Assembly (NCBI GenBank): GCA_905178155.1
Contig: CAJINV010000011.1
Span: 2,011,939-2,075,938 of the forward strand
From: Amoebophrya sp. A120
Lineage: Eukaryota > Sar > Dinophyceae > Syndiniales > Amoebophryaceae
Length of the DNA stretch: 64,000 nt
Direction: 5' to 3'
The translations under genes were made by a program, and so were the position numbers. Below the pieces are notes generated by a model that made no database searches, had not been told where the DNA came from, and saw only the letters and a program-made list of their open reading frames with translations. Of this stretch, positions 22,727 to 33,662 are shown in pieces. Position 1 is the stretch's first letter, and every line of letters begins with the position of its first letter.

Positions 22727-25700
22727 CTAGTCGTCCTCCGGCAGGTAAAAGTGGAAGAAATCTTCCGACAGTGCTCGTTGCGACGAGAGTCGGTATGCAT
22801 TGCAAATATGTCTGACGGTGGTCTGGAAATTTCATTTTGTGTTGCTGATAATACTTTCATTGCATAGTGGGAGGTCCACGTACCACATAACAGCGTCAGA
22901 GATTTTTTCGCGAAGCCCATACGTATCCATATGTACTAAAACGCTTCCAGTACGACAAAAAAACAGAAACAAAAAGTGGCCGATTGCCTTCCTGCATTAC
23001 AGATTTTCTTACTCGTGAGATCTCGCATCACAAATCGTCCAGACCGCCCAGATCGACGATATTTGCAATGCATACTCGGTTCAGCGGATCCACTGTCAAG
23101 CACCTCTCGCAGAGGGTCCGAAACGGCCGGGCGTGGCCGTTGTCGTGCCCTTCGTAGATGAACCTGGGGATAATTAAGTATTTCAACGGATTTTTTATAC
23201 CGTTTATTTGTGTTTAATATTCCGACATAGGATCGCTCCTCGACCTCGTCGACCTATCCTTCTACATGAAACAAGAAGCCCCACTTCAACAAAAACACCA
23301 GGATAGTGTACTTATTAACTAAAAGATAACGTACGGGAACAACGAACTAGTACAAAAAAAAACCAATGTACTAGCACAACTCAAAAGTAAAGATATTCGA
23401 AATCTCGTCTCAATCTCGTCTCTACTACAATCAGAAGCATCGTAATCGTATAAATGCATATACAAATTTGAATTTCCAACTCAGCATGAGAAATAAAATC
23501 TGTAATGCTGATTTACCTCAAAAGAATGCATGACCATGATTGCAAGTAGAAATAAAAAAATACTCGTCCAGTCTTCCCAACACGAGGGGTTGGCAGGGTT
23601 TCACCTCGTAGGTGTAGTACTTGCCGTGATTGTAGGGAAAAATTCCCCTTCCCATATCGCAAAGGAAATTTGTGCTGTTGTATTTGAGTACACAAATCAA
23701 CTTGTATTGCTAGAAGGCCAAGAGACAGAGCTGCTCCCTCGTTTGCAGGCCATTTGTCATGCTTTCTCGCGTTTCCAGTTGCTTCCTGTCATGCTGAAGA
23801 CGAAAGGCTTTCCCGGCGCGCCGGCCAGCACTCCAGTCCGCATCTCTTCCCTTCTAGCATGACAGCGCTGATTTGTGGCCACAAATCTGCATCACAGATT
23901 TCCCTTGTGATGTAATGGGGAGGCGGGATTTTTGTTCTTAATAGCCGTCACTCGAGCGTGCCGGATTCCGCCGGTGTCGGAAGGCCCGGCGGAACGTGTA
24001 TCAACTGGAAAAGTGTCTGCGTCTGGAAGAATGCAACCTGTGATGCTAACTTTGGACTCTAAAAAAATCTGTATTGCATGACCAGCAGGGGGAGTCTAGT
24101 TCGTGCTACGCAAAGAGGGCATTTGTCATGCGGAGTAGGCAGGACGAACCCCCCTAAAAATCTGTGATGCTAGGTCGTGCATTACAGACATCCTGGGTGG
24201 TCATGCAAACTATGCATGACAAACCCGGCAACATTCCAGACCCAGACATTTTTGCAGTTCATAACGTGGAGTCCCGCGCCACGCGGAGAAAATCGTCGCT
24301 GAAGCCCCCGTATCAAATGCAAAAATGTCTGGCTCTGGAACGAAGCAACTTGTCATGCTAAATCCGAATCATGTAAACATCTGTGTTGCATGATTCCCAA
24401 AAGCTTTCCACTTTTGACCTAATCGAGAGGAGGCAGTTTCTCATGCAGGATTATAGGCATGATAGAAATCTCAGAGAATCTGTCATGCTATGTCCTACAT
24501 ACCAGACCTCATGGCTCATGCAAAACGTGCATGACAAGTCTAGGATTCTGCCAAACCCAGACATTTTTGCATTTGATACCCCGCCTATGGTCTCCATCTG
24601 CAGCAGCTGCTGCAGATCCCGCGGGTTACTCGACCGGAAGTCGCGGCTGCGTCCGCTACCCGAACTCCCGCCGCCACTGCTGGTCAAGTTCAAAATGTCA
24701 CCAAGGTATCTGTATTTAAGTGTGTTGATCAAGTGAGTTTGTGTTTGATATATAATTTTAAATTTTCGATACTTCTTCTTCTGCAAGAACTCATCGACAC
24801 AAGCTGCAGGAGCATGATCGTAGTTATACTTCTTCAAGATGAAAATTGCAGCTACAAACATATCATGATCCAACTGAAACATCACTCAAAAGATCAGTAT
24901 ACAACTCCATCAGTATGCATCCGAAAGAGTAGACGTCCGTGCGCGCGTCCCACTGGACGCCAATCATCACTTCGGGACTGCGGTACTGCCGGGTGGAGAT
25001 CACCTCGCTCTTTCGGTCCACGTCCTCAAAGATAGCCCCGCCGCAGTCGATAATCTTGATGTTGGCGTACCGCGGGCGGCGGTACTCTCCGTCCTCGAAG
25101 CACCCTTGCACCAATATCAACTGCAAAAGTGCCTCCGTCTGGAAGAGTGCCAGATGACTTGTCATGCAGGTTTTCCGTGACCGATGAGGTCTGGTATGTA
25201 GGACATAGCATGACAGATTCTACTGTGAGAATTCTATCTATCACGCCTATCCTGCATGAGAAAGAACTGCCTCGCCTCGATTAGGTCAAAAGTGGAAAGC
25301 TTTTGGTAATCAAAATCATGCAGTACAGATTTTTACATGATTCAGATTTAGCATAACAAGTTGCTTTGTTCCAAAGCCAGACATTTTTGCATTTGATAAC
25401 CAAGACCCCCTCGCGGTTCCGACGGCTCGGGGACACGCGGCGGCCCAGGAAACTGTACCGGTACTTCCGCTTCCACCGGGTGTACTCATCGCCCCCGACT
25501 TGCTGGGCCTCGTACTCTTTCCAGCACCGTTTCGGCGGGTCTGCAGTGCGGGTTGGTGAATACTCGAACAGAATATTCTCCGGCTTCAGGTCGGTGTGCA
25601 CGCATCCCAGCTGATATTTAGATCGAGAATTCTTTACAGTTCAGTGCGGCAAATTTTATTTTACCGATTTTATTATTTTTGTTTATATCCAGAATGAAGG

Positions 25701-28700
25701 GTCATGCAAAATTGGAAATTACGCTCCGTTGCGGCCTCTACGTTGGAGCAGACGAACTAGTGATTAAGTATGTTGTTGGTGCAGAAATTTAATATCTTCG
25801 AGGAAAAAAGCAAAACTGTACGTAACAATAACAAAGAAACGTACGTTGTGCATGAAGGTTAAGGCATCGAACCCATCCTTCCCAATCTTCTGAATATCCC
25901 GCAAGTACATCGGGCGGTACTGGTTTCCGGTCAAGTGATCGTACCTGATTTTTCGTATATATCATTTGGGTGACTCTTTCAGTTCCATATTACTCCCCCG
26001 CACGCAATAAACTGTCCATCGGTAAAATAAATGCTCGCCATGATCTAGTACCATCTTCAGCATCAGATCATGCACTTCTACAGCATTTGATCATTGCGTC
26101 CGACTGCCAACTTCATCAGCACGTCTTGGAACACACAACCAATGCGCGTCGAAAAACAGAAAACAATATCAGTACAAGCTGACGGAAAGTTTCTCGAAGA
26201 CCATTACAAAGTGCGACTCCTGGTTGGGACCGGCGGGGTGCATGAACTGCTCCACTAGGTGGACGATTTTGTGCTTTCCCTCGCAATATGGATTGCAAAT
26301 ATGTATGGGTCTGGAAGAAGGGAACTTGTGATGCGCATTTCACAACACACAGAAATCTCTCATGCATAGGCAGCAAAAGATACCCACTTTTTGTCGCCAA
26401 AGTGGGGGATTTGTCATGCGGATTAGGCATTGCAGAACCTTCTCGAAATCTGTGAGGCTAGGGCTTCCATGCCGCACCCTCTGTGTCATGCGAAAACAGC
26501 ATGACATCTTCCAGACCCAGACATATTTGCACTTGATACGCAAACGCCGTCCAGGAACCGACTGGATTCGTCCTGTAACCGCTGCAGTATGCGGAATTCG
26601 TCTTCTGCGTCGGTCCGGTACTTCTCGCCCGACCGAATCACCTTGGCCGCGTAGGACTTTTCTTCCTTGAGCCCCCGCGCCTCTCGCTCCTCCGGGGTCC
26701 CCTCGAAGCTCACCTCGATCACGCGGCCGAACGTGCCGTCGCCCAGATGCGCCCCGATCCGCCACTTGCTGTCCGTGCCCAAAAAGTTGAGGTTTGCAAA
26801 CTGGAAATGCTCGATGTCGTCATTGCTGTTGCTGTGACTCGTATCCAAGAAAAAATCTGTGTTAGTGTAAGTCTTTTGGGAAAACAGCATCACAAGTTTG
26901 TCTGCCATGACAGGACAAACTTCTTGCTATGCGTAGATACAAAGGGAACACACATAGGAAGCGAGCCAGACATGCATGTCGAGCATGACAAGTGTAACTG
27001 TTTGGCATGTTCTGCATCACAGATTTACACTTACACAGTTTTCTTCTTGCATAACTCGCCGCCCGATCGTGGTCTTCATGCTCCTCGTCGTCGTCGTCGC
27101 GCCCGCTGCGCTATCAAATGCAAAAATGTCTGGTTCTGGAAGGAAGCAGCTTGTAATGCTACCTTTGGATTCTACACAAAATCTGTATTGCATGAACAGC
27201 AAGAGAGTCGCAACTTTTGCTACGTGGAGAGGGCATTTCTCATGCGGTATGAGCATCAGAAAGCCATCGCAGAATCTCTGATGCTAGAGCATGCATCACA
27301 GACCTTATGGGTCATGCAAAATCTGCATGACAAACTCCAGCATTCTTCCAGACCCAGACATTTTTGCAATTCATATGCGCCTACTGCTCCGGCTGTACCT
27401 GCTCCTGCGGTGGTGCGACCGGGACCGGCGACTATCCTCCTCGCGTTCTTCGCGATTGTAGTTGCGGCGTCCGCGTCGTGAGTCGGCGTTGCCCCGGGCT
27501 GCAGCACCAGCGCCGCCCCTCCGCTCTGACCTCCTCCGCCGGGAATCATCGGCATGCTCTACGCGCCGCGCTCCCAAGGATCTCGCACGGCTCGCCCGAC
27601 TTCTTGGTACGCTCCGTCGCCGCCGGTCGTGCTCGACAGAGAACCGCGCAGCAGTTATCCTATGTCAAAACGTCCCCACCCCATAGTCACAAATTTGGAG
27701 TCGCAATGTAGTCCTGTTTGAGGTACTTCAGCACCATCACAGATTTAGTATATCATGCTGATTGGCGCATTACAAAATCCAAGACACGGCTGGAAAACAC
27801 TTCTCATGGGGCTCCGCATGACAAACAGTTTGAGCATGCAGATTTGCATGACAACTCTGGGGTGCGAACGTTTTTACACAGGATAGCAGCATCACGATCT
27901 TCAGCGTCCCGCTCCCGCTCCTGTTCCCGCCACTCCAAGGAGACCGGACGCATCTCCACGTCCTCGGCTTCGCCGTGCAAGAGTCCTGCAGCTCCGTGCT
28001 GGGGTCCTGCTTCTGCATCTTCACGGCCATGTTCTACTTCCTCCCGCCCCAGAAGCTGCTCGGGCTGCTCCTGCTGCTCGTGAAGAAGATCTTCATCCTC
28101 ATCCTCGTCGTCATCATCATTTCTCGGATTGATCAAAAACTCGTCCTCCTCCTCGTCGCTAATGGGGTCGTCGTCGTCGTGCTCCTGGGGGTCATCTTCC
28201 GAAATGTTCTCCCCGTCGCCGGCCTGCTCGGGCGAAAATGATAAAGCGTTCTCGCCCTGCTCCTGCTCTCCGCGAACCGCCACGGGGCTGGCGCTCAAAC
28301 TCAGCGACGTGTTTCCCCGGGCACGACGATCGTTTGGTGCGATTGCTTCCTCCCCGTCGAAGATGTTCTCGATGTTCTCGTCCAGCTCCGCGTCCTCGTC
28401 CTCCATTGGCGCTGCATCATCATCATTTTTATCCTCCTGCTGTTCGTTTATTGACAAAGACCCTCGATGATCTACTCGGGAACCACGACCGCTTGCGCTT
28501 GCGGAAAACCGTTCTAGTTGTTGTCCTTGTGCTTCTCGCCGAGGAGTGCTTCTATCGTGGTCCTCATTAATGGTGCCTCTATTTCTCCTGTACAAGTTTC
28601 TGGTGCTCCCGTCCGCGCTGCGATTGTTGGGGCTGATCTGGAGCGAGTTGATGTTGATGTTCGCTTGAAAATTATTTTGTGCGTCTTCATCGTTATTTTT

Positions 28701-31635
28701 ATCCTGGTCTAAGTTGTTGTGCTGCAAAAGTCCTTGTGGTCCCCTTCCGTGCGAAGAACCCCGTCGACTGCTGTTGTTCCCGCGCGGACTTTGGTTATTG
28801 GCCGCGTCGTATGCATTGCAAATATGTTTGGGTCTGGAAGAATGCAACTTGTGATGCTGCATTTGGAAACTACAAAAATCTGTATTGCATGAACAGCATA
28901 AGAGGCCCAGTTGTTGCCACTGCGAGAGGGCATATGTCATGCGGTCTAGGCATCAGGAAGCCCTCACAAAACCTGTGATGCTAGGGCATGCATCACAGAC
29001 GTCAGGAGCCATGCAAAATGTGCATGACAGACCTTGCATCCTTCCAGACCCAGACATTTTTGCAATGCATACGTCGCGGGACCTCGCCCGCTCGGCCTCT
29101 TCGGCGGCCGCAGCTGGCGCTGGTGGTGCTGCACGGGGACTGAGGAAGAGCTCGCCACCCGCTGCGTCGCTCGCGCGCCGGCTCTTGTTCGATGGAGTGG
29201 TGGTTTGCTTCTGCTGCTGCTGCTCTACAACTTGTCCCACGGCGCCCGGGGCTGTTTTTTCAAAGTGAAAATATTGCTTACAAAACAAAAATGGAGATGC
29301 TTTTAATTTCATAAATGAATTCAAAATCCTCGATGATGTAGTTCCTGTTTTGTTTCATCAAAAAACATTTTCAAAATACCGGCCCCTCCTGTATCGTTCT
29401 CCCGCAGCACCGGCAGTGCCGACGATGCGAGTTCTTCCGCCATTTTTCCGGTTGCAGTGTCCTTGTCTTCCACACTGCTCTTCGCGCCTCCAACCACCGC
29501 GACGACGTTCGGCGAACTCTTTCCCGATTTCAGCATTTGCAGGGCCTCCCCCACTTGCTTCGCGACCTTCGACCCGTGCAGCTGGTCGTGCACTGCTGCT
29601 GCGGCACTACTTGAGGCGGACGCGGCAGCAATATTCTGTGTAGTGCCCACAGCTGAAGAACTTCTGTGCGTCCCCGACGAGTTCCCTTGCCGAGAAAGGT
29701 TGGGCAACTGAAAAGAGCGGTTTCGCTCAGACGGCGAGGAGACCGGCGCGGCTGCACCGATGTTGTTTTCATTCGCAGTATTTCCACGTCCTTGTTGCGG
29801 ACTTTTCTTAATGTTCTCGCCGCGGCCAACTGTCGTTTTTTTGTTCGTGCTGCCGAGGTTTTGGTTTTCCTCTTCGTCTTGGCTCATGATCTCATCCGCG
29901 CCCAGGAGGTCCTCGCTGGCTTCGAAGCTTTCACTGTCAGCACCGTCAGGGTCGTGCTGGTCAACACCCGATTCTTGTTCTGGGGAACGATCGACGCGAC
30001 TGTGTGCGTCAGTACCAGCTGGACCTTCAACCGATTTGATTTTTGGATTGGAATCTTCTTTGAAAGAACAACCAATGCGACCAATTTTCTATTTCATCTG
30101 CCAAAAAGATCTAGGAGAGCAGGTGTGTCCAGCTGTAGAACTCCGCCGCTCTATAATTCCATAAATAAACAAAAGTTAAGTTACTTAAATTTTTACCGTC
30201 CACCCCCATTTGACCATTGTTCCCCTCTCGACGCCCTTGCACCTGCTGTTCCTGTTGTCGATCCCCCGCACCATTCTTGCCCTTCCCTTTCCGCTGCGGC
30301 TGCGCAGGAGCTCGTTGGTGGTTATTCGGACCACGGCCGTCAGTCGTGTTCCTTCTTGCATGGTTCCCAAAATAATTGCTGTTCCTCGCTCGGTTAATAT
30401 CATTGTTCCCGCCCGCCCGATTCCGATTGATGTTCTGGTTATAAGTATTCGTAGTGAAGAATCCCCGATTATGTTGGTCTTCGCGACGACCATGATGATC
30501 CTGATTCCGGTCATGATGATAACTACCCGCACCTCGTCCTGGCGACCTGTCGCGCCGGCGGGGGTTATGATCATTGCGACGATTGTTGTTAATCGGGTGG
30601 TAGTCTCCTCGCCTCCGACTCGTGCGCCCGCCGCGGGGGTTGTTATCATAGCCGGCGCGAGAATAGTCGTCACGATGCTGGTGCTGCTGATCACGTCCGC
30701 CACGGCGGTGATTATCCCCGGCGCCACGACGGCGATCATGATCCTCACGGCGCCTCACCGGGATGTTGTTATTGTTCCCCGGAGGTCCACGACCTCGCTG
30801 ATTCTGATTGTACCCGCCCCGAGGGCCGCCCGGGAAATTGCTGAAACGTCTGTTGTTGTTCGTGTGGTTGTTGGTGCTAAACCGCCGGTGGTTCCCTCCG
30901 AAGTTCATCCCGCCGCGGGGTCCTCCTCGGTTCGACCCGGGCCTAGCTCCCGGTCGATCCAGGTTGTTCGTGCTTGGCCGAGGTAATAAAGCGGGGTTGG
31001 TGTTGTCATTGGCGTTGGTGCCGGTGTTGCTGTCGTTGTTGTTGTTTTCCCCGCACTGTGGATGTTGACCTCCCCCGTCTACTGGGCGGACGTTGTTATT
31101 GGTGTTGCTGTTGCTATTGGTACTATTGTTGTTATCAGCAGTCGGGTCCTTGTTTATAATTCCGTTGTCGTTTCTATCGACATTGTTCACCGGTACAACC
31201 GGGTTCTCTTTATTCTGCGTCTGCCGGCCGTCGCGGCCCACATTGTTCTGCCGATCGTCGCGAGTGGTGTTGTTGTTGTTCCTGTGCCGGTCGTTGTTCT
31301 GCCGAGACCGCGGGCGGTCGTTGTTGCCGCGATCCGTGTTTCGATTGTTCTGGTGGTTCTGGTTGCCTCCCTTATGGTGGTTGCCTAAATTGATTGTGGT
31401 TTGTTTTACTAAGTAAAAGAACGCTGAAATAAAATCCAATGTCTTGTGCAGGTGTAGCAAGGAGAATAGTTCCGCGCGCGCATTTTATGCATCACAAGTT
31501 CGCAGTGTTGAAACAGTTTTTTGGTACGAGACGTAAGAAGAACAAATCAATACCTCCACCACGGTGGTCACGCCGGTTAGAATGCGGCCGGTCGCGTCCT
31601 CCGCCGCGATGGTACGCGCGATCTCCGTACCCCAT
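22727..31635 (-). CDS. LAMMER/CLK-type protein kinase with 1,125-residue disordered N-terminus
   Basis: CLK kinases phosphorylate SR splicing factors in the nucleus. Start ATG at 31635 (MGYGDRAYHRGG); after seven GT-AG introns and ten introners 4731 nt remain, 1576 aa. Residues 1-1125 are low complexity: RGG and Asn/Arg/Asp-rich (30197-31384), Ser-rich, Asp/Glu-rich, then Arg/Ser-rich (RRSRYSRSSRR). The kinase domain follows: glycine loop LGDGTFGRV, VAIK-type lysine in YAAKVIR, LSVSLYDHL, catalytic loop HTDLKPENILF (typical of CLK), IKIIDCGGAIF, STRQYRSPEV, DVYSFGCILMELYLG, and CLTVDPLNR near the end, closing with EDFFHFYLPEDD. The DFG phenylalanine is Cys (DCG), and the EHLAMMERILG signature is reduced to DLQQLLQMETIGG. 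Kinase family is certain; CLK subfamily likely from HTDLKPENILF. Confidence 0.88.
22794..23074. mobile_element. Introner family A, TSD GTCGG/CTCGG
   Basis: Last introner of the kinase gene, between DPLNR and the final LSSQRALSEDFF exon. Confidence 0.88.
23164..23563 (-). other. GT-AG intron of the kinase gene
   Basis: 400 nt. Donor GACGA/GTATTT, acceptor TATCCCCAG/GTTC; junction RLDEFIYEG. Confidence 0.7.
23628..23943. mobile_element. Introner family C, TSD GCCGT
   Basis: Left terminus GATT rather than TATC; perfect TSD; kinase C-lobe. Confidence 0.88.
23999..24263. mobile_element. Introner family A, TSD ACGTG
   Basis: Perfect TSD; kinase C-lobe. Confidence 0.92.
24311..24578. mobile_element. 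Introner family A, TSD CCCCG
   Basis: Perfect TSD; directly after the LLQMETIGG segment. Confidence 0.92.
24710..24902 (-). other. GT-AG intron of the kinase gene
   Basis: 193 nt. Junction CILMELYLGD restores the conserved C-lobe helix. Confidence 0.75.
25115..25398. mobile_element. Introner family A, TSD ACCAA
   Basis: Perfect TSD; between the HTDLKPEN exon and the DCG exon. Confidence 0.92.
25611..25844 (-). other. GT-AG intron of the kinase gene
   Basis: 234 nt. Donor CACAAC/GTACGT, acceptor ATATCAG/CTGGG; junction FMHNLGCVHTDLKPEN. Confidence 0.8.
25945..26175 (-). other. GT-AG intron of the kinase gene
   Basis: 231 nt. Junction EKLSVSLYDHLTGNQ matches the CLK hinge region. Confidence 0.8.
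26287..26538. mobile_element. Introner family A, TSD CGCAA
   Basis: Perfect TSD; N-lobe of the kinase. Confidence 0.92.
26842..27053. mobile_element. Introner family D, TSD ACTCG
   Basis: Perfect TSD; just before the kinase domain. Confidence 0.92.
27112..27375. mobile_element. Introner family A, TSD TGCGC
   Basis: Perfect TSD; downstream of the Arg/Ser-rich segment. Confidence 0.92.
27656..27885. mobile_element. Introner family B, TSD GCAGT/GCAGC
   Basis: 230 bp, one TSD mismatch, TIR diverged at the left end. Confidence 0.86.
28810..29071. mobile_element. Introner family A, TSD CGTCG
   Basis: Perfect TSD; within the disordered N-terminal region of the kinase. Confidence 0.92.
29252..29379 (-). 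other. GT-AG intron of the kinase gene
   Basis: 128 nt. Donor GGCCG/GTATTT, acceptor AAAACAG/CCCC; junction TGGAAPGAVGQ. Needed to bypass an in-frame TGA. Confidence 0.65.
30058..30196 (-). other. GT-AG intron of the kinase gene
   Basis: 139 nt. Donor GGACG/GTAAAA; acceptor CTTTCAAAG chosen because it keeps frame (MGVDEDSNPK). Nearby alternative acceptors meet stops. Confidence 0.6.
31385..31553 (-). other. First GT-AG intron of the kinase gene
   Basis: 169 nt. Donor GGTGGAG/GTATTG, acceptor CAATTTAG/GCAACC; joins the RGG start exon to the Asn-rich exon. Confidence 0.72.
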
Positions 31636-33662
31636 CGTGCTGTAGTTCTTCTTGTTGCCCGCTCTTGTTTACGAAGCGATACCGACCGACGCAAAAGAAT
31701 TCTTGAATTATAGTTATTTTTCTTCACGCGACCCGCTTCCAGAAGTAGAAGTTGTTGCGAAAAAATATTGAAGCGTGAAGTTCTTGATCACGCCGTGGTC
31801 GTCGAGAGAAATCTTCCAAAAATTTTCTGCCGTGGTGGAAAGGTTCGCTATCCTCGGAGGTACCGCAATGTTTGTAGTCAAGGTCAAGGTTGAGGTCGAG
31901 ATCCACTCCGTTGGTACAATTCTTCTCTTGGTCGTCCCCGATGGTGCTTATTTTGGAAGCTAAGACACAACTGAAACAACTTGAACTATTATCCTTTTTA
32001 CGACACTAGAGAATATCAATATTTTTGAAGAAACGTAAATCCTTGCTAGTCTCGGTCTCCTTCGATCTTCGGTTACAGGACTTTGACTCCACTACTTTTA
32101 TTGTTCTAAAAATTTTATTCGCCGAATTACTAAGCCAGCACCACACACTTCGTTGTAACGAGAAAAGAACCTTCACTTTTTGTTGATTGCAGCCGCGAGA
32201 CAATTTCACTACTTGGATATTTTTGTTCTTTTTTGGTCTGCGCCGCGCCGGAATCATTTATTTTCGCACGTACAAAAAATCTCCATCATTTTTCTAGAGA
32301 TTCAGCACACACCCGATTTCCGTCATTAACAGCATCAAAAAATTCGGATTTAGTGCTGTGTACGGTAATTCTAGTTCATTTTCCATCTTTACCCTTGTGC
32401 TTCCACTTGAGAAGTACACGGTCTGATTTCGTTCTTCTGCCAGATCATCTGAAGCATAAGCATCAGCCATTAGTAGGAGAAGAATACTCATAAGTAGATC
32501 CATGTAGAAGTTGCTTCACAACGTGTGTGCTTGTTGAGACATCAGTGGGAAATAACTATCAGTGAAAGACCACCAAGCCTCTTGTCTGCTGCTTTTCCTC
32601 TTGTTAGGATAGAGTACTTACTTTCAGAGAAACCACTTTCCACTGCTGCAATTATCAAGAGGAGTGCGGAAGTTGTGACCACTGGCAAACACAATGTAAG
32701 ACTAGCACAAGATTAGGCATATTTTTACCATGGGATAGCAGGATAGGTAAAGCCACAGGTGCTTACAAGTAGAACCTCTCTCAAGCAATAAGAAACCAAC
32801 GCACAGGTTATTTACTGAGCACTTCTGACCGGTCGCAGTTTTGAGTGAAAAGCGGTGCGGCGACACCATATCATCAAGAAGAAACATTTCGTTACCCGGA
32901 TAGAAACGTGTTGAATACCCTGTAGGAACACGGATTGACTTCCTGCGACAGCCAAGTACTACTCCACCACCTAGGAGCTGCTTTCATCGTTTTCACGGAT
33001 CTTTCATAGTGTGTTTCAGACTGTCTGTCGACGCGCTACTGGTTTCTAATACGAAAAAAAGCGAGAGTCAGCACAGTCGCGCAGCTTGTTCTTTCCTTGC
33101 TATGCAACGGGTTCATTTTGTGTCACCGCCCGGAAATTCATTTTACCGGTACCTATAATGCTTGTTACCTACTATGCACAACCCGCAGTTCCAGCATCTA
33201 GATCATGTACGTCTAGCATGATATACAAAACTTCACACATCTTGAAAAAATCATAGGCCATCAGACAGCAAAAACCTATGGCATTGTGATCCAGCGCTCG
33301 CTACAAGCTAAGACAGGTAGACGATTTTATTTTCTAAATTTATGGATACACGACGAGGAGGCATGACACCGCCCTCGTAAAGAAAAATCAACCTGACACA
33401 GAAACTGTGGCATGGGCGTGATGAGCCACGTGTTCGCTTCGTTAGGAATAAAAATTTATCGATCGGTTCATTTTTTACTGGGCCAACACTTATATATCAT
33501 TTAACCGAAATCTTACACCTATTTGTTCGTTGAAAAAGTGTGAAAAAATGAGTGCAATAAGCTGCCAATCTTTTATCCTACATAGTGTCGTGCAGTTTCA
33601 TTTCATATTTAAATGTCATGCTCTACCCATAGCCACCTCGGTGGACAAGCTCTACTCATGGT
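31636..33662. other. 2-kb intergenic stretch, no gene seen
   Basis: AT-rich, short ORFs only (under 90 codons) and none recognisable. No introner or TIR. It should hold the kinase promoter and the ATP-grasp 3' UTR. Confidence 0.5.

Noticed and set aside
30210-30986. Plus-strand ORF of 258 codons
   Set aside because: Antisense of the Asn/Arg/Asp-rich kinase exon; composition is a mirror of the low-complexity coding strand.
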